Source: Xenorhabdus miraniensis (lineage in GTDB: Bacteria; Pseudomonadota; Gammaproteobacteria; Enterobacterales; Enterobacteriaceae). Taken from it: a stretch of DNA of 17,936 bases. The notes under the pieces were generated by a model. The model was not told where the DNA came from and searched no databases. It worked only from the letters and a program-made list of their open reading frames with translations. Both the position numbers and the translations under genes were made by a program. Every line of letters starts with the position of its first letter. Within the stretch, counting starts at the first letter, position 1. The stretch covers positions 1 to 17,936 of the forward strand of contig NZ_NITZ01000038.1 in assembly GCF_002632615.1 (NCBI RefSeq). Direction: 5' to 3'. This document shows, piece by piece, positions 1-6,510 of this stretch.

Positions 1-10
1 CAAACTTCTA

Positions 11-80
11 CGAACGGTTATTTTTTGTTAATGTTGATAATTGAGGGGTTTTGCGAACTATTAGGAACTGCGGCGAACTG
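11..80. repeat. Helically phased CGAAC-type repeats beside the att core
   Basis: Seen: GCGAACTA at 53-60, AGGAACTG at 63-70 and GCGAACTG at 73-80 follow each other at exactly 10-bp steps, and CGAAC recurs at 11-15. They end 6 bp from the tRNA-like core. Short direct repeats at one helical turn beside an att core are typical of sites for a multimeric recombination-directionality factor or for integrase arms. If the window is an integrated prophage, this side should be host DNA and the repeats would be coincidental or host-borne. If it is attP, they would be phage arm sites. The assignment is inference. Confidence 0.4.
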
Positions 81-85
81 TAGAT

Positions 86-99
86 TGGCGTCCCCTGCA
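86..99 (-). other. att: Putative att core: 3' end of a tRNA-Arg(CCU)-like gene
   Basis: On the minus strand the sequence reads TGCAGGGGACGCCA, which matches, as I recall it, the 3' end of enterobacterial argW (TGCAGGGGACACCA) except at the discriminator base, and ends in CCA. The T-arm that should precede it is absent, so this is a fragment and not a tRNA gene. KplE1 and Sf6 use argW as attB. With the TorI-like gene next to it, this fits the excisionase-side attachment site (attR in KplE1 terms). Confirmation needs the sequence at the other prophage end. Confidence 0.6.
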
Positions 100-159
100 A
101 ACTTTAAACATGTTATTTATATTATTGATATACAATGTAATTTATTTGTGTGGTAATTC

Positions 160-181
160 TTTTTACCCAGTTTTTTACCCA
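160..181 (-). repeat. Tandem TGGGTAAAAA repeats, candidate integrase arm sites
   Basis: TTTTTACCCA occurs at 160-169 and 172-181, a 12-bp step, directly downstream of the excisionase stop codon and about 60 bp from the att core. On the minus strand the two units read TGGGTAAAAA. Paired short direct repeats on the phage side of a core are what arm-type integrase sites look like. No integrase is available in the window to support this, so it is a positional inference. Confidence 0.35.
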
Positions 182-183
182 AT

Positions 184-378
184 TCATTCTAACAGCAGTC
201 TGTTTTTAAATTCTAGGTGAACAGAGTATCTCCAACGAGAACGGCCATGGATTTTATGTGGTTTTTCTAAAGTTCCATCTTTGATTCTTTCATAGATGAA
301 TGTTTTCTTAAAGCCAGTATCAGCCATGATGAATTTCAAATCAACCCACGAATCTGGCTGCAAATTCTTATTTTCCAT
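184..378 (-). CDS. torI: TorI/AlpA-like excisionase (recombination directionality factor)
   Basis: The 64-aa protein is close to E. coli KplE1 TorI along its length: shared blocks include LQPDS, VDLKFIMADTGF, KTFIY and IHGR.RW, followed by EFKN. TorI is a small winged-helix protein of the AlpA/MerR-like class. It binds att DNA and pushes IntS-type integrases toward excision, and was first found as an inhibitor of the TorR response regulator. This is the last gene of the left operon and overlaps the preceding gene by 11 bp. It is followed by the tRNA-like att core, as torI is in KplE1. The start is the only ATG that gives the full family N-terminus. Identification is strong; an effect on TorR in this host is not implied. 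Confidence 0.85.
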   Translation of the reverse strand: MENKNLQPDSWVDLKFIMADTGFKKTFIYERIKDGTLEKPHKIHGRSRWRYSVHLEFKNRLLLE

Positions 379-583
379 CCTTCATCTCCTTCCGAATCAC
401 TCTCACATAATACGCCAGCACGGATTTAGCACTGAATCGCATATGGTTGAGCGGTTTAAATTTGGGTGTGTATTTATCGAGAATTGCGGTGACTAATTTG
501 TCGTCATATTTGGGCAGGTTGTTTAATTCATTCAGGCATTCCCTTGCCACCTGTCGTCGTCCATTCTCGAATTCACTAGTCAT
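368..583 (-). CDS. Hypothetical phage protein, 71 aa
   Basis: I do not recognise this family. The reading frame can be opened at a TTG at 589, but the ATG at 583 (MTSEFENGRR) is the more normal start, overlapping the upstream stop by 8 bp. The product is basic and likely helical, with the C-terminal stretch LAYYVRVIRKEMKDGK. It sits between a 61-aa unknown and the TorI-like excisionase and overlaps both, so it is co-translated in the left operon. No obvious Shine-Dalgarno sequence is visible, which suggests translational coupling. No domain, membrane segment or metal motif is seen. Confidence 0.7.
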   Translation of the reverse strand: MTSEFENGRRQVARECLNELNNLPKYDDKLVTAILDKYTPKFKPLNHMRFSAKSVLAYYVRVIRKEMKDGK

Positions 584-761
584 GAACAATAACGGTGATA
601 TCGTCCATTGTTATTTCCTGAAATCCGGCTCGCGTTAAAATAGTTTTGATGTCACCACGGATTAATTCTGGATATTCAGATTCAGGGACGGGGTAATCGC
701 TGTTAACATATTCCATGACTGATTTTCTGGTAATATCAATTTTCACTTTCATTTCACTCAT
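576..761 (-). CDS. Hypothetical phage protein, 61 aa
   Basis: A small acidic protein (MSEMKVKIDITRKSV at the N-terminus, ending VIVHD). The start codon overlaps the stop of the adenine methyltransferase gene in an ATGA arrangement, a typical coupled junction. The next gene overlaps its end by 8 bp. I recognise no family. The alternation of charged and hydrophobic residues suggests a small soluble alpha/beta protein. Its reality rests on junction geometry and lack of any competing frame. Confidence 0.7.
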   Translation of the reverse strand: MSEMKVKIDITRKSVMEYVNSDYPVPESEYPELIRGDIKTILTRAGFQEITMDDITVIVHD

Positions 762-1294
762 GCTATTTTCCTTATTTGTTCGTTTCCGATGCTAGTTAAA
801 TAGTCTCGGTCTACAGTTGTTATTATTCTGCGTGGGGTTGTGAACGGCCTCCAGATTAACAATAAACTGCCTTTGTTATTTCCATTCACTGGCTTTTGTG
901 TTCCTGCATTAATAAATGAAATCCTGCCACCTGTTATCAACCTGACTTCATCTACAGTTTCCGTTGCCAATTTAAACCAGCCTACAGCAGTGTCAGCAGG
1001 GACTAGCATCACGATTGACTGGCGTTGTTTTCTGCACTCAATAGCCGCTTTCTCTACCCACGGCGAAATATCGCTATAGGGTGGATTGCACCAAATAGAA
1101 CCGTAGCTCGCCCAATCACATTCCAGTGCATTATCTCGTTCCGTGAGATAATGGGCGCACAGGGTATTTTGAGCATTGGCGGCTGCATCTAAATAAAAAC
1201 CGAATTCTAAATCGAGTGCCAGAAATAATGGTAGTGGAGTTTGCCAGAGGTTTTTTAATTCTGGTGGGGTATTACTGCCTCCGAAATCGCTCAT
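758..1294 (-). CDS. dam: Phage-type DNA N6-adenine methyltransferase (Dam family)
   Basis: The 178-aa product has the layout of the phage N-6-adenine-methyltransferase family: TPPELKNLWQTP near the N-terminus, LDAAAN, then WCNPPYSD, in which NPPY is the catalytic motif IV of amino-methyltransferases. GRISFIN and KGSLLLIW follow. It is a SAM-dependent enzyme methylating adenine, often GATC in this family, though the target cannot be read from sequence. The frame is open to 1351, but the ATG at 1294 directly follows GGGGAGG and begins at the family N-terminus. No restriction partner is adjacent, so it is an orphan enzyme, probably protecting phage DNA or altering GATC-dependent regulation. Confidence 0.88.
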   Translation of the reverse strand: MSDFGGSNTPPELKNLWQTPLPLFLALDLEFGFYLDAAANAQNTLCAHYLTERDNALECDWASYGSIWCNPPYSDISPWVEKAAIECRKQRQSIVMLVPADTAVGWFKLATETVDEVRLITGGRISFINAGTQKPVNGNNKGSLLLIWRPFTTPRRIITTVDRDYLTSIGNEQIRKIA

Positions 1295-1457
1295 AATCCT
1301 CCCCACACTCCCGACTACAGAATGCACCGTGTGTTGCTGGCTCAGTTTCACACCATCGGCACATACCGTTGATGCTGGTTAATGGTGGCTTCCGGTTTTG
1401 GAGAGCATGGGATAACCTCAGCTCAACGAGGTCGTTAGCTGTATCTGCGATGTCCAT
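1272..1457 (-). CDS. Small zinc-finger protein, possibly DksA/TraR-related
   Basis: A 61-aa protein beginning MDIADTANDLVEL. A helical N-terminus is followed by a four-cysteine cluster, CRWC then FCSREC, which should bind one zinc. The acidic helix followed by a zinc ribbon recalls phage-encoded short TraR/DksA proteins that bind the RNA polymerase secondary channel. The spacing is not canonical, so this is a suggestion only. A GTG at 1469 would extend the N-terminus, but the ATG at 1457 has GAGGG six bases upstream and is preferred. The gene overlaps the methyltransferase start by 23 bp and follows the Ogr-like gene closely. Confidence 0.7.
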   Translation of the reverse strand: MDIADTANDLVELRLSHALQNRKPPLTSINGMCRWCETEPATHGAFCSRECGEDYERFRRQ

Positions 1458-1465
1458 GTTATCCC

Positions 1466-1675
1466 TCACGCAACTTTCTTTATTTTCTTTGGGTGAGGGG
1501 TCGCCTTATTAACAGTAGTTGGCTTGGTGATTAGATGGGAAAGTGTTTCATGAGTTACAAACGATGCTCCGCAATTAATATTGCGGCATTGATGATAGCG
1601 CTCTTTTGTTTCCTCCGTTTGCCAGAAACTACTGCGAGCATGAGCTGTCGATTTGCATAGGGGACAATTGTACAT
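1466..1675 (-). CDS. ogr: Ogr/Delta-family zinc-finger transcriptional activator
   Basis: A 69-aa protein strikingly like P2 Ogr and P4 Delta: CPLCKSTAHARSS near the N-terminus, then KERYHQCRNINC, GASFVTHET and a KP..PHP tail. The zinc ligands would be Cys4, Cys7, Cys30 and Cys35, the family's CX2C-X22-CX4C pattern. Ogr proteins activate P2-type late promoters by contacting the RNA polymerase alpha subunit. Here the gene is in a lambdoid left (early) operon, far from any P2-type late gene. It may act on another promoter of this phage or on a co-resident P2-like element. Family assignment is strong; the target is unknown. Confidence 0.85.
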   Translation of the reverse strand: MYNCPLCKSTAHARSSFWQTEETKERYHQCRNINCGASFVTHETLSHLITKPTTVNKATPHPKKIKKVA

Positions 1676-1686
1676 AATGATTCTCG

Positions 1687-2190
1687 TTATTTGTTGGGGT
1701 GACGATAGAGGGGAACGATATTTGCATCTTTATTATTTGACCATCTATCAGCAGTGCTGGCTGAATCAGTATAAAATATACTGCCACGCAACTGGCACAT
1801 CCACGCCACAGGCTCCATGTTTTCATACTCCGCGAGTTTCTTTGCAGCTTCCTCCAATAATTTTTTAATTTTTTCGACGGACGGAGTTTCGGAATGAATA
1901 ATTTCCAGCGCAGAATGGTAACTTATTTCATCTTTCGTCCGATTACTAAACCAGCTATTTAAATCACTAGCATTTTCTTCCACCTCAGATAAAAAATCTT
2001 CATCCGTCCAATCAAGAAGTCCTTCCATCCACGCCATTGCCTCTTCTTTATCTCCTTTGCCTAACAAATAAAGGGCAATTGAATTAGTCAGCATTAATCT
2101 TTCTATCATCCATGAATTACACAATTCCATTGCTGCTTTCATTTGTAATTTTTCTATTTCATTTGCCAACTCAATCACATCAATGTTCAT
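1687..2190 (-). CDS. Hypothetical phage protein with EPVAWM...PLYRHP C-terminal module
   Basis: The frame is open to 2238, but the ATG at 2190 has GGAG upstream and overlaps the previous stop as ATGA, giving 167 aa (MNIDVIELANEIEKLQ). The first two thirds are helical and acidic. The C-terminal third carries EPVAWMCQL, a tyrosine/serine-rich linker and VPLYRHP. That module recurs at the ends of many unrelated phage early proteins (Ea22-like and similar) and has no established function. The modular tail suggests domain shuffling. No catalytic motif is visible. Confidence 0.75.
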   Translation of the reverse strand: MNIDVIELANEIEKLQMKAAMELCNSWMIERLMLTNSIALYLLGKGDKEEAMAWMEGLLDWTDEDFLSEVEENASDLNSWFSNRTKDEISYHSALEIIHSETPSVEKIKKLLEEAAKKLAEYENMEPVAWMCQLRGSIFYTDSASTADRWSNNKDANIVPLYRHPNK

Positions 2191-2363
2191 ATTTGGTTCT
2201 CCTGATATGCTTTCCATCCAGCTTGAAATGCCTCCCAATAAATCTGAGCTGGCATGTTGAAATATTTCCCATCGTTATCCTTCTCTAAGGCATTTTCAAA
2301 ATAACGAAACTCAGTTAATAAGAATTTTTCAAACGCCTCTCTACATATATCTGAATTATTCAT
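2187..2363 (-). CDS. Small hypothetical phage protein, 58 aa
   Basis: This gene is below a 60-codon cutoff and is easy to miss. On the minus strand an ATG at 2363 opens a 58-aa frame (MNNSDICREAFEKF at the start, ending QAGWKAYQENQI) that stops at 2187 with ATGA overlap to the next gene. It fills what would otherwise be a 170-bp hole in a gapless operon. The ending WEAFQAGWKAYQ resembles small phage proteins with an aromatic helix of the type EAFxAGWxA, often found with a Phe/Trp-rich C-terminus. Function is unknown. Confidence 0.75.
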   Translation of the reverse strand: MNNSDICREAFEKFLLTEFRYFENALEKDNDGKYFNMPAQIYWEAFQAGWKAYQENQI

Positions 2364-2367
2364 TGTA

Positions 2368-2628
2368 TTAATTCATCCGTGTTGCTGAAAATACATGGTC
2401 ATATTTCAATTTAATACTGAATGTCCCGATAGATTCACCATCATTAAATACAGTTATTTCAATAGGCCAATAATCCTCCCATCCATCGTGATTGGCATAA
2501 TAATCATTGGCGCACTCCTCAGCCAAATAATCAGGATATGAATCATCCCACGTTGGATTTTCTAATTCATATCGGTCTGTTGGGTCAGACAAATCATTAA
2601 CGCCTGTTACTGCGTATTCTGTTTTCAT
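2368..2628 (-). CDS. Acidic hypothetical phage protein, 86 aa
   Basis: The start MKTEYAVTG is preceded by CAGGAG at good spacing. The protein is rich in Asp, Glu, Tyr and Trp (YPDYLAEECANDYYANHDGWEDYWP) and ends in a beta-rich segment, GESIGTFSIKLKYDHVFSA. The strongly acidic, aromatic composition could suit a DNA-mimic or protein-binding role, but nothing in the sequence proves it. It sits between two unknown left-operon genes with no room for a separate promoter. No family recognised. Confidence 0.75.
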   Translation of the reverse strand: MKTEYAVTGVNDLSDPTDRYELENPTWDDSYPDYLAEECANDYYANHDGWEDYWPIEITVFNDGESIGTFSIKLKYDHVFSATRMN

Positions 2629-2657
2629 TTAATTCTCCTGACGCTTGAAGCCAGCGT

Positions 2658-2867
2658 TTATAAAAAATCCAACCCTTCTTGATACATATTTTTTAATTCA
2701 ACTGATTCTGGTTCGATTGCATAGTCAGTTGACCGCTCATTCATACTGTCCAATCTTTTTGAAAGAATATTCATCAATGCAACTTCAATATATTCCCTGC
2801 GTTCTTCGAGTAACTCTGGTTCAGCTTCGTTCATGTAAAAATCAAGCTCTTCGCGCATAGTTCCCAT
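2658..2867 (-). CDS. Hypothetical phage protein, 69 aa
   Basis: The start ATG at 2867 shares one base with the upstream stop (TAATG) and has GGAG nine bases before it. The product is a helical acidic protein (REELDFYMNEAEPELLEERREY near the N-terminus) likely to form helical hairpins. No motif is recognised. A weak inverted repeat lies in the 29 bp after its stop. Coupled translation with the DUF3268 gene is the main support that it is real. Confidence 0.7.
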   Translation of the reverse strand: MGTMREELDFYMNEAEPELLEERREYIEVALMNILSKRLDSMNERSTDYAIEPESVELKNMYQEGLDFL

Positions 2868-3295
2868 TATTTAAAACTCCTGCATATACTCGCTGCTCTA
2901 TTACACATATCAGTATCAAACCAGCCGAAATGGCATTCGTTGAAACTGATACCTAATTGACTGGCTAACCATCTGTACGCGTCCGTGCGATCCAAATTAC
3001 GACTCCTGACTACATCATCGAAATACCGATGAGCCGATGCTCTGGCTCTTCGTGTCGGTTTATCGGCCAGTGACCCCATTGGGATATCCGTTCCCGGGTG
3101 AATGTTGACACGCGCACCACATGTCCAGCAGTGGTATAACCACGGCCAGCGGCTGTTATCGTGGATACGTTTAAATACATTCAGATGATGCGCAATCATC
3201 ACGTGTCTGCCACAATATCGGCAGTGTGTCGGAATGGGGTAGGGGTCATTAACTCGCTGGATTGCTCTTGGGCTGGGGTTCCATGGGGTGAACAT
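2867..3295 (-). CDS. DUF3268-type zinc-finger protein
   Basis: The 142-aa product has CRYCG (CX2C), later CWTCG (CX2C), and the DUF3268 signature of histidine-containing HPGTDIP followed by MGSLAD, then a helical tail with RTDAYRWLASQLGI and HFGWFDTDMC. DUF3268 proteins are common in phage early regions, bind zinc and have no fixed function. The frame is open to 3400, but the ATG at 3295 has GGAGG seven bases upstream, the clearest start signal in the area. It is followed at once by the 69-aa gene (TAATG). Confidence 0.8.
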   Translation of the reverse strand: MFTPWNPSPRAIQRVNDPYPIPTHCRYCGRHVMIAHHLNVFKRIHDNSRWPWLYHCWTCGARVNIHPGTDIPMGSLADKPTRRARASAHRYFDDVVRSRNLDRTDAYRWLASQLGISFNECHFGWFDTDMCNRAASICRSFK

Positions 3296-3411
3296 GTAAC
3301 ATCCTCCTTCATGAATGCCACCCAGTGCGTATTTGCACGTTTTCCTAACGGGTGGCCAAACAATGGTGATTGCGATGTCAGTGCTAATACCTCTCTCCAT
3401 GTTTTATTCAT
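3199..3411 (-). CDS. Possible small protein in the gap before the DUF3268 gene
   Basis: A 70-aa frame (MNKTWREVLALTSQ at the N-terminus, with LFGHPLGKRANTHWVAF) starts at 3411, ten bases after the methyltransferase stop, with GAGG 12 bases upstream. It covers the otherwise unoccupied 3296-3420, but its last 97 bp overlap the DUF3268 gene in another frame. The Shine-Dalgarno sequence of that gene lies inside it. Overlap this long is unusual for the operon, so this may be a real gene with an overprinted tail, a shortened relic, or chance. No family recognised. Confidence 0.35.
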   Translation of the reverse strand: MNKTWREVLALTSQSPLFGHPLGKRANTHWVAFMKEDVTCSPHGTPAQEQSSELMTPTPFRHTADIVADT

Positions 3412-3420
3412 TCAATGTTT

Positions 3421-4554
3421 TTACCTCATTTGCATTAAAATTCGTTTTCCAATCCAGGCCATTACCGGCACGGCCATTGAATTACCGATTGCCCGGTAGC
3501 GATGACCATCAGGGCAATCTGCTGCTGCCTTTCCATTCCACGGAATTTGGGTATGGTGATCAGGAAAACCCTGTAGCCGTTCGCATTCGACTGGCGTTAA
3601 CCGTCTCACGGCATCAGAAGTGGCTATCAGATCAGTGGCGCTTTTATCATCTCGTGATCTGAGCGTTGATGAAATATCATCCGTTCGGTACTCACCAAAC
3701 GAAAGCAGCCGATAGGTGGATACCAGCCCACTGCCACGTTGCGAAAATATTTCCTGATTGCTCATCCCAATACCGCCAACGTTATGGCTCTGGTTTAACG
3801 TCGGGTGCGGGTTCAGCTCTGAATCCCAGTGACTACCGATAACAGCGCGGCTTCCAGCATTTCCGGCATGCGCTTTCCCCGCCGTTCTGCACGGTTCAAA
3901 ATGCCGGCGCACGCTGTCTGGCTCAAAAAGTACCGTTGCGGGACAGAAGTCGGTTCGAGCACTTGCGACAACAAACACACGGCGGCGTCGTTGGGCCACT
4001 CCGAAATATTGAGCGTCGAGTATTCGCCAGGCGACACGCCTTTGTGGCCCAGACACATAACCCGCGTTTGTCCATTTTTGCCCTGACGGCTGCAATGGAT
4101 CATCCCCTCCGGCAAGTCCTGCAAGAAAGCAGCCGAAGGCGTTGTCTTTACTGGATAAGACGCCGGGCACGTTTTCCCAGACGAGAATAGAGGGCTGTTC
4201 GCCGTTTGCTGCTCTGACTGAATCAATGACATTTGCCAACTCCACGAATGATAAGGTTAATTTTCCTCGTTCATCGCCCAGTCCGTTACGCAGACCTGCG
4301 ATGCTGAACGCCTGACAGGGTGTCCCGCCGACCAGAATATCCGGTGCATCGGCCTGATTTTCGGCAATCATGGCGGCAATTCCGGTCATATCCCCCAGAT
4401 TGCGGACATAAGGCCAGTGAGATTGCAGTACCGAACTGGGGAACTTTTCGATTTCACTGAACCATGCCGGAAACAGGCCGAGGGGTTCCCATGCCACACT
4501 CGCTGCCTCAATGCCGGAACAGACAGATCCGAAACGCATCATTGTTTTTTGCAC
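3421..4554 (-). CDS. dcm: DNA (cytosine-5) methyltransferase, orphan
   Basis: The 377-aa enzyme has every core motif in order: FGSVCSGIEA (motif I, SAM binding, about residues 8-17), GGTPCQAFS (motif IV, catalytic Cys80), WENVPG (VI, 126-131), QRRRRVFVV (VIII, 188-196), RRLTPVECERLQGFPD (start of IX, 317-332) and AIGNSMAVPV (X, 355-364). The target-recognition region lies about 200-316. It transfers methyl groups to C5 of cytosine; the site is not predictable from sequence. The start is a GTG at 4554 with GAGGAG seven bases upstream; an ATG five codons later is an alternative. No endonuclease is nearby, so it is a solitary phage enzyme, probably antirestriction. Confidence 0.92.
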   Translation of the reverse strand: MQKTMMRFGSVCSGIEAASVAWEPLGLFPAWFSEIEKFPSSVLQSHWPYVRNLGDMTGIAAMIAENQADAPDILVGGTPCQAFSIAGLRNGLGDERGKLTLSFVELANVIDSVRAANGEQPSILVWENVPGVLSSKDNAFGCFLAGLAGGDDPLQPSGQKWTNAGYVSGPQRRVAWRILDAQYFGVAQRRRRVFVVASARTDFCPATVLFEPDSVRRHFEPCRTAGKAHAGNAGSRAVIGSHWDSELNPHPTLNQSHNVGGIGMSNQEIFSQRGSGLVSTYRLLSFGEYRTDDISSTLRSRDDKSATDLIATSDAVRRLTPVECERLQGFPDHHTQIPWNGKAAADCPDGHRYRAIGNSMAVPVMAWIGKRILMQMR

Positions 4555-4600
4555 AATAGTTCTCCTCGCTGTTAATAGCGTGAGTGGTGGGTTGATGGGG

Positions 4601-4831
4601 TTAGATATTTCTATTTGGATTGCCGAGCACGGTTACTCGGTGCTGAAAATCGGTGGTGGGACATGCTCTTGTTTTTTCTTTCTTCGGCGGTTTATCTTTT
4701 ACATACTTACCTTGATTCTCATTTGCACATATCCGCCGACATACAACACACCTGCGATTTTGCGTGTATCTCAACGTGTGCCCATATGGGCATGGTTTTC
4801 CGTGAAAATATTTACTCGGTTCCGTGGTCAT
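4601..4831 (-). CDS. Small zinc-binding phage protein (GKPCxxGH type)
   Basis: The 76-aa product carries HGKPCPYGHTLRY followed by RRCVVCRR, a cysteine/histidine layout found in short phage proteins related to the zinc half of HNH endonucleases. The rest is lysine-rich and probably disordered (GKYVKDKPPKKEK). The catalytic HNH residues are absent, so a nuclease function is unlikely. The start codon lies 20 bp inside the end of recT, an overlap consistent with translational coupling after recombination genes. Confidence 0.7.
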   Translation of the reverse strand: MTTEPSKYFHGKPCPYGHTLRYTQNRRCVVCRRICANENQGKYVKDKPPKKEKTRACPTTDFQHRVTVLGNPNRNI

Positions 4832-5696
4832 TTACACCACCGTTATTCATTAGCTCGTCTTTACGGATTTGGTAGACATCTGTTGCTTTTTCCAGATGCT
4901 CGGCGTGATTAGCTAAAAATTTCGCGCTGTACTTATAGAACTTATCGAGTTCTTCTGTGCTTTTGGCGCAATTAGCCGCCTCGGTAAAATCACAAAGCAA
5001 TTCGTCTGGCGTACGCTCCTCGGTCTTCTTTTCTTCCTGCTGAGGCTTGCTGTTAATGAGATTGTTCAGAGACTGTTTCGTTGTTTTTGGTGTAATATCA
5101 CGCGCTGCGCGGGGTTCTGAATCAAACTCGTCAGGAGTGTAGACGCCTAAAATCACTTCTGGACAATAAAGCCGCGCCCAATATTTCACAGCCAGATACG
5201 CGATCTGCTGCTTTGGTGCTGTCTTCCAAAGCGGGGAATTTCTTGTCGTAATATCAAAAAGATAAAGCGGTTCGCCCCAAGTGATTTCTTCTTCACCATG
5301 AAGAACTGCGCCAACCTGAACAAACAAACCTATTTCGTCTGATTTGTTCTTAGTGCTGGTTATCTTTCCCCAGTCTCCTCCATATTTGTAATGGAATCTG
5401 CCAGTTACAGCTTTAGAACTCGTGACCACGGCATTAACGAGTTGCGCTTCGTAACCTAAGACGCCATTAACAAGATGTGTCTTTTGTGCCACAGCATAGG
5501 GATTCATCCGCCATTGAGCAGCTTGCAAAGCCACCGCCAGGCAATCCGCTGGTTTACCCGCTAAGTGCTTCGGAACGGTCGCCACTCCCTGAGCCATGAT
5601 TTCAGCAAACGCTTGCAACTTTTGTAATCCGGTTGGGCTAAAAATTGCAGTGGAAGTATCCGCTTCTGAATTTATGGTAGTAATTTCTTGAGACAT
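4812..5696 (-). CDS. recT: RecT-family single-strand annealing protein
   Basis: The 294-aa protein fits RecT (E. coli Rac RecT is 269 aa): LQKLQAFAEIMAQG near the N-terminus, CLAVALQAAQWRMNPYAVAQ, LVNGVLGYEAQLVNAVV, and the later IAYLAVKYWARLYCPEVILGVY. RecT coats single-stranded DNA left by its partner exonuclease and anneals it to homologous sequence. The C-terminal third is variable and charged. It follows the RecE-like exonuclease gene by one base, so the pair forms an annealing recombination module as in Rac. The N-terminal ATG follows a good AGG-rich ribosome site overlapping the exonuclease stop. Confidence 0.93.
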   Translation of the reverse strand: MSQEITTINSEADTSTAIFSPTGLQKLQAFAEIMAQGVATVPKHLAGKPADCLAVALQAAQWRMNPYAVAQKTHLVNGVLGYEAQLVNAVVTSSKAVTGRFHYKYGGDWGKITSTKNKSDEIGLFVQVGAVLHGEEEITWGEPLYLFDITTRNSPLWKTAPKQQIAYLAVKYWARLYCPEVILGVYTPDEFDSEPRAARDITPKTTKQSLNNLINSKPQQEEKKTEERTPDELLCDFTEAANCAKSTEELDKFYKYSAKFLANHAEHLEKATDVYQIRKDELMNNGGVNDHGTE

Positions 5697-5697
5697 A

Positions 5698-6510
5698 TTA
5701 ATCCCTCCGTTTAGCCCAGTCAGGGCGTGAGATTGGTTCTATGCCGCCCCAATCATCATTGATACGACACTCATGGAATGTTTTTAGGTTCTGCTTAAAT
5801 AACTTAAATCCGACATCAACATCTTCAGAATTCAATTCGTAGACACGAACCGGATAACGGGCGCAATCAACAGTTTCACTGACGGCGATAAATAGGAAAA
5901 CAGGCAGTTCATTGAAATGACGCAAATAACCTTCCTGATACATTGCGTTTTGTACATGGTAGCGAAATTCTTCGACATGGCGTGAAAATCTATCCATGTC
6001 TGCAACTTTTTTCACATCAAGAATGACGGGTTGGTTAGCTAAAAACTTATCGGGTCTAATCCTGCATAACTCATCCGTGTCTGAGTCATTCCAGTAAATT
6101 GATGCTTCACAATATCCTTCAGCTTCCAAGAAATATCTCGCCGCATGGTGCGCCATCACGCTTTCGCACATAATTTTCAGCTTCCTGTGCTGCTCATAGT
6201 CCATGATAGTTTTCCCTGTGTTTTTGCACTCTTCCAAAAACTGCTTTTCTTCTTCCTTTCCTGCATTGGTGCGACGGTTAAATTGCGGTGCGGAAATAAA
6301 TCTTTTTGGGAACTCATTTGGTTCCAGCAACAGGCAATGCAGAGCGGTTCCCATATCCAGCGCTGTTAACTTCTCCGTGTCGATAGGGGCATTTTTCTTC
6401 CATTTATAAAATGCCGGGTTTATTGCGATATCATCCAACTGCGACTTACTCACCCCCGCGCCGTTATGATAGTCCTCGTTGGATATGTCATAATAGATGC
6501 CGGGGTTCAT
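5698..6510 (-). CDS. recE: RecE-like exodeoxyribonuclease (PD-(D/E)XK), nuclease domain only
   Basis: The 270-aa protein matches the C-terminal nuclease domain of Rac RecE (exonuclease VIII). Shared stretches include KSQLD, FNRRTNAGKEEEK and RYHVQ. Likely active-site residues are His58 (TALHC), Asp154 (RPDK), Asp165 and Lys167 (LDVK); the D-D-K spacing of 11 and 2 equals that of RecE. It degrades one strand of double-stranded DNA processively, feeding RecT. Full-length RecE is much longer, with a dispensable N-terminus, so this is the minimal phage form. The start overlaps the previous gene by 4 bp. Confidence 0.92.
   Translation of the reverse strand: MNPGIYYDISNEDYHNGAGVSKSQLDDIAINPAFYKWKKNAPIDTEKLTALDMGTALHCLLLEPNEFPKRFISAPQFNRRTNAGKEEEKQFLEECKNTGKTIMDYEQHRKLKIMCESVMAHHAARYFLEAEGYCEASIYWNDSDTDELCRIRPDKFLANQPVILDVKKVADMDRFSRHVEEFRYHVQNAMYQEGYLRHFNELPVFLFIAVSETVDCARYPVRVYELNSEDVDVGFKLFKQNLKTFHECRINDDWGGIEPISRPDWAKRRD

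Noticed and set aside
86..99. A functional tRNA-Arg gene
   Set aside because: Only the last 14 nt are present; the T-arm, anticodon and acceptor 5' side are missing.
3315..3662. Plus-strand open frame of 115 codons
   Set aside because: It lies opposite the cytosine methyltransferase gene, whose motifs are complete, and opposite the start of DUF3268; no ribosome site or family is seen.
3813..4232. Minus-strand open frame of 139 codons within the methyltransferase
   Set aside because: It overlaps the catalytic part of the methyltransferase in another frame and has no homology that I recognise.
4511..4912. Plus-strand open frame of 133 codons
   Set aside because: Antisense to the 76-aa zinc protein, recT end and the methyltransferase start; composition looks non-coding.
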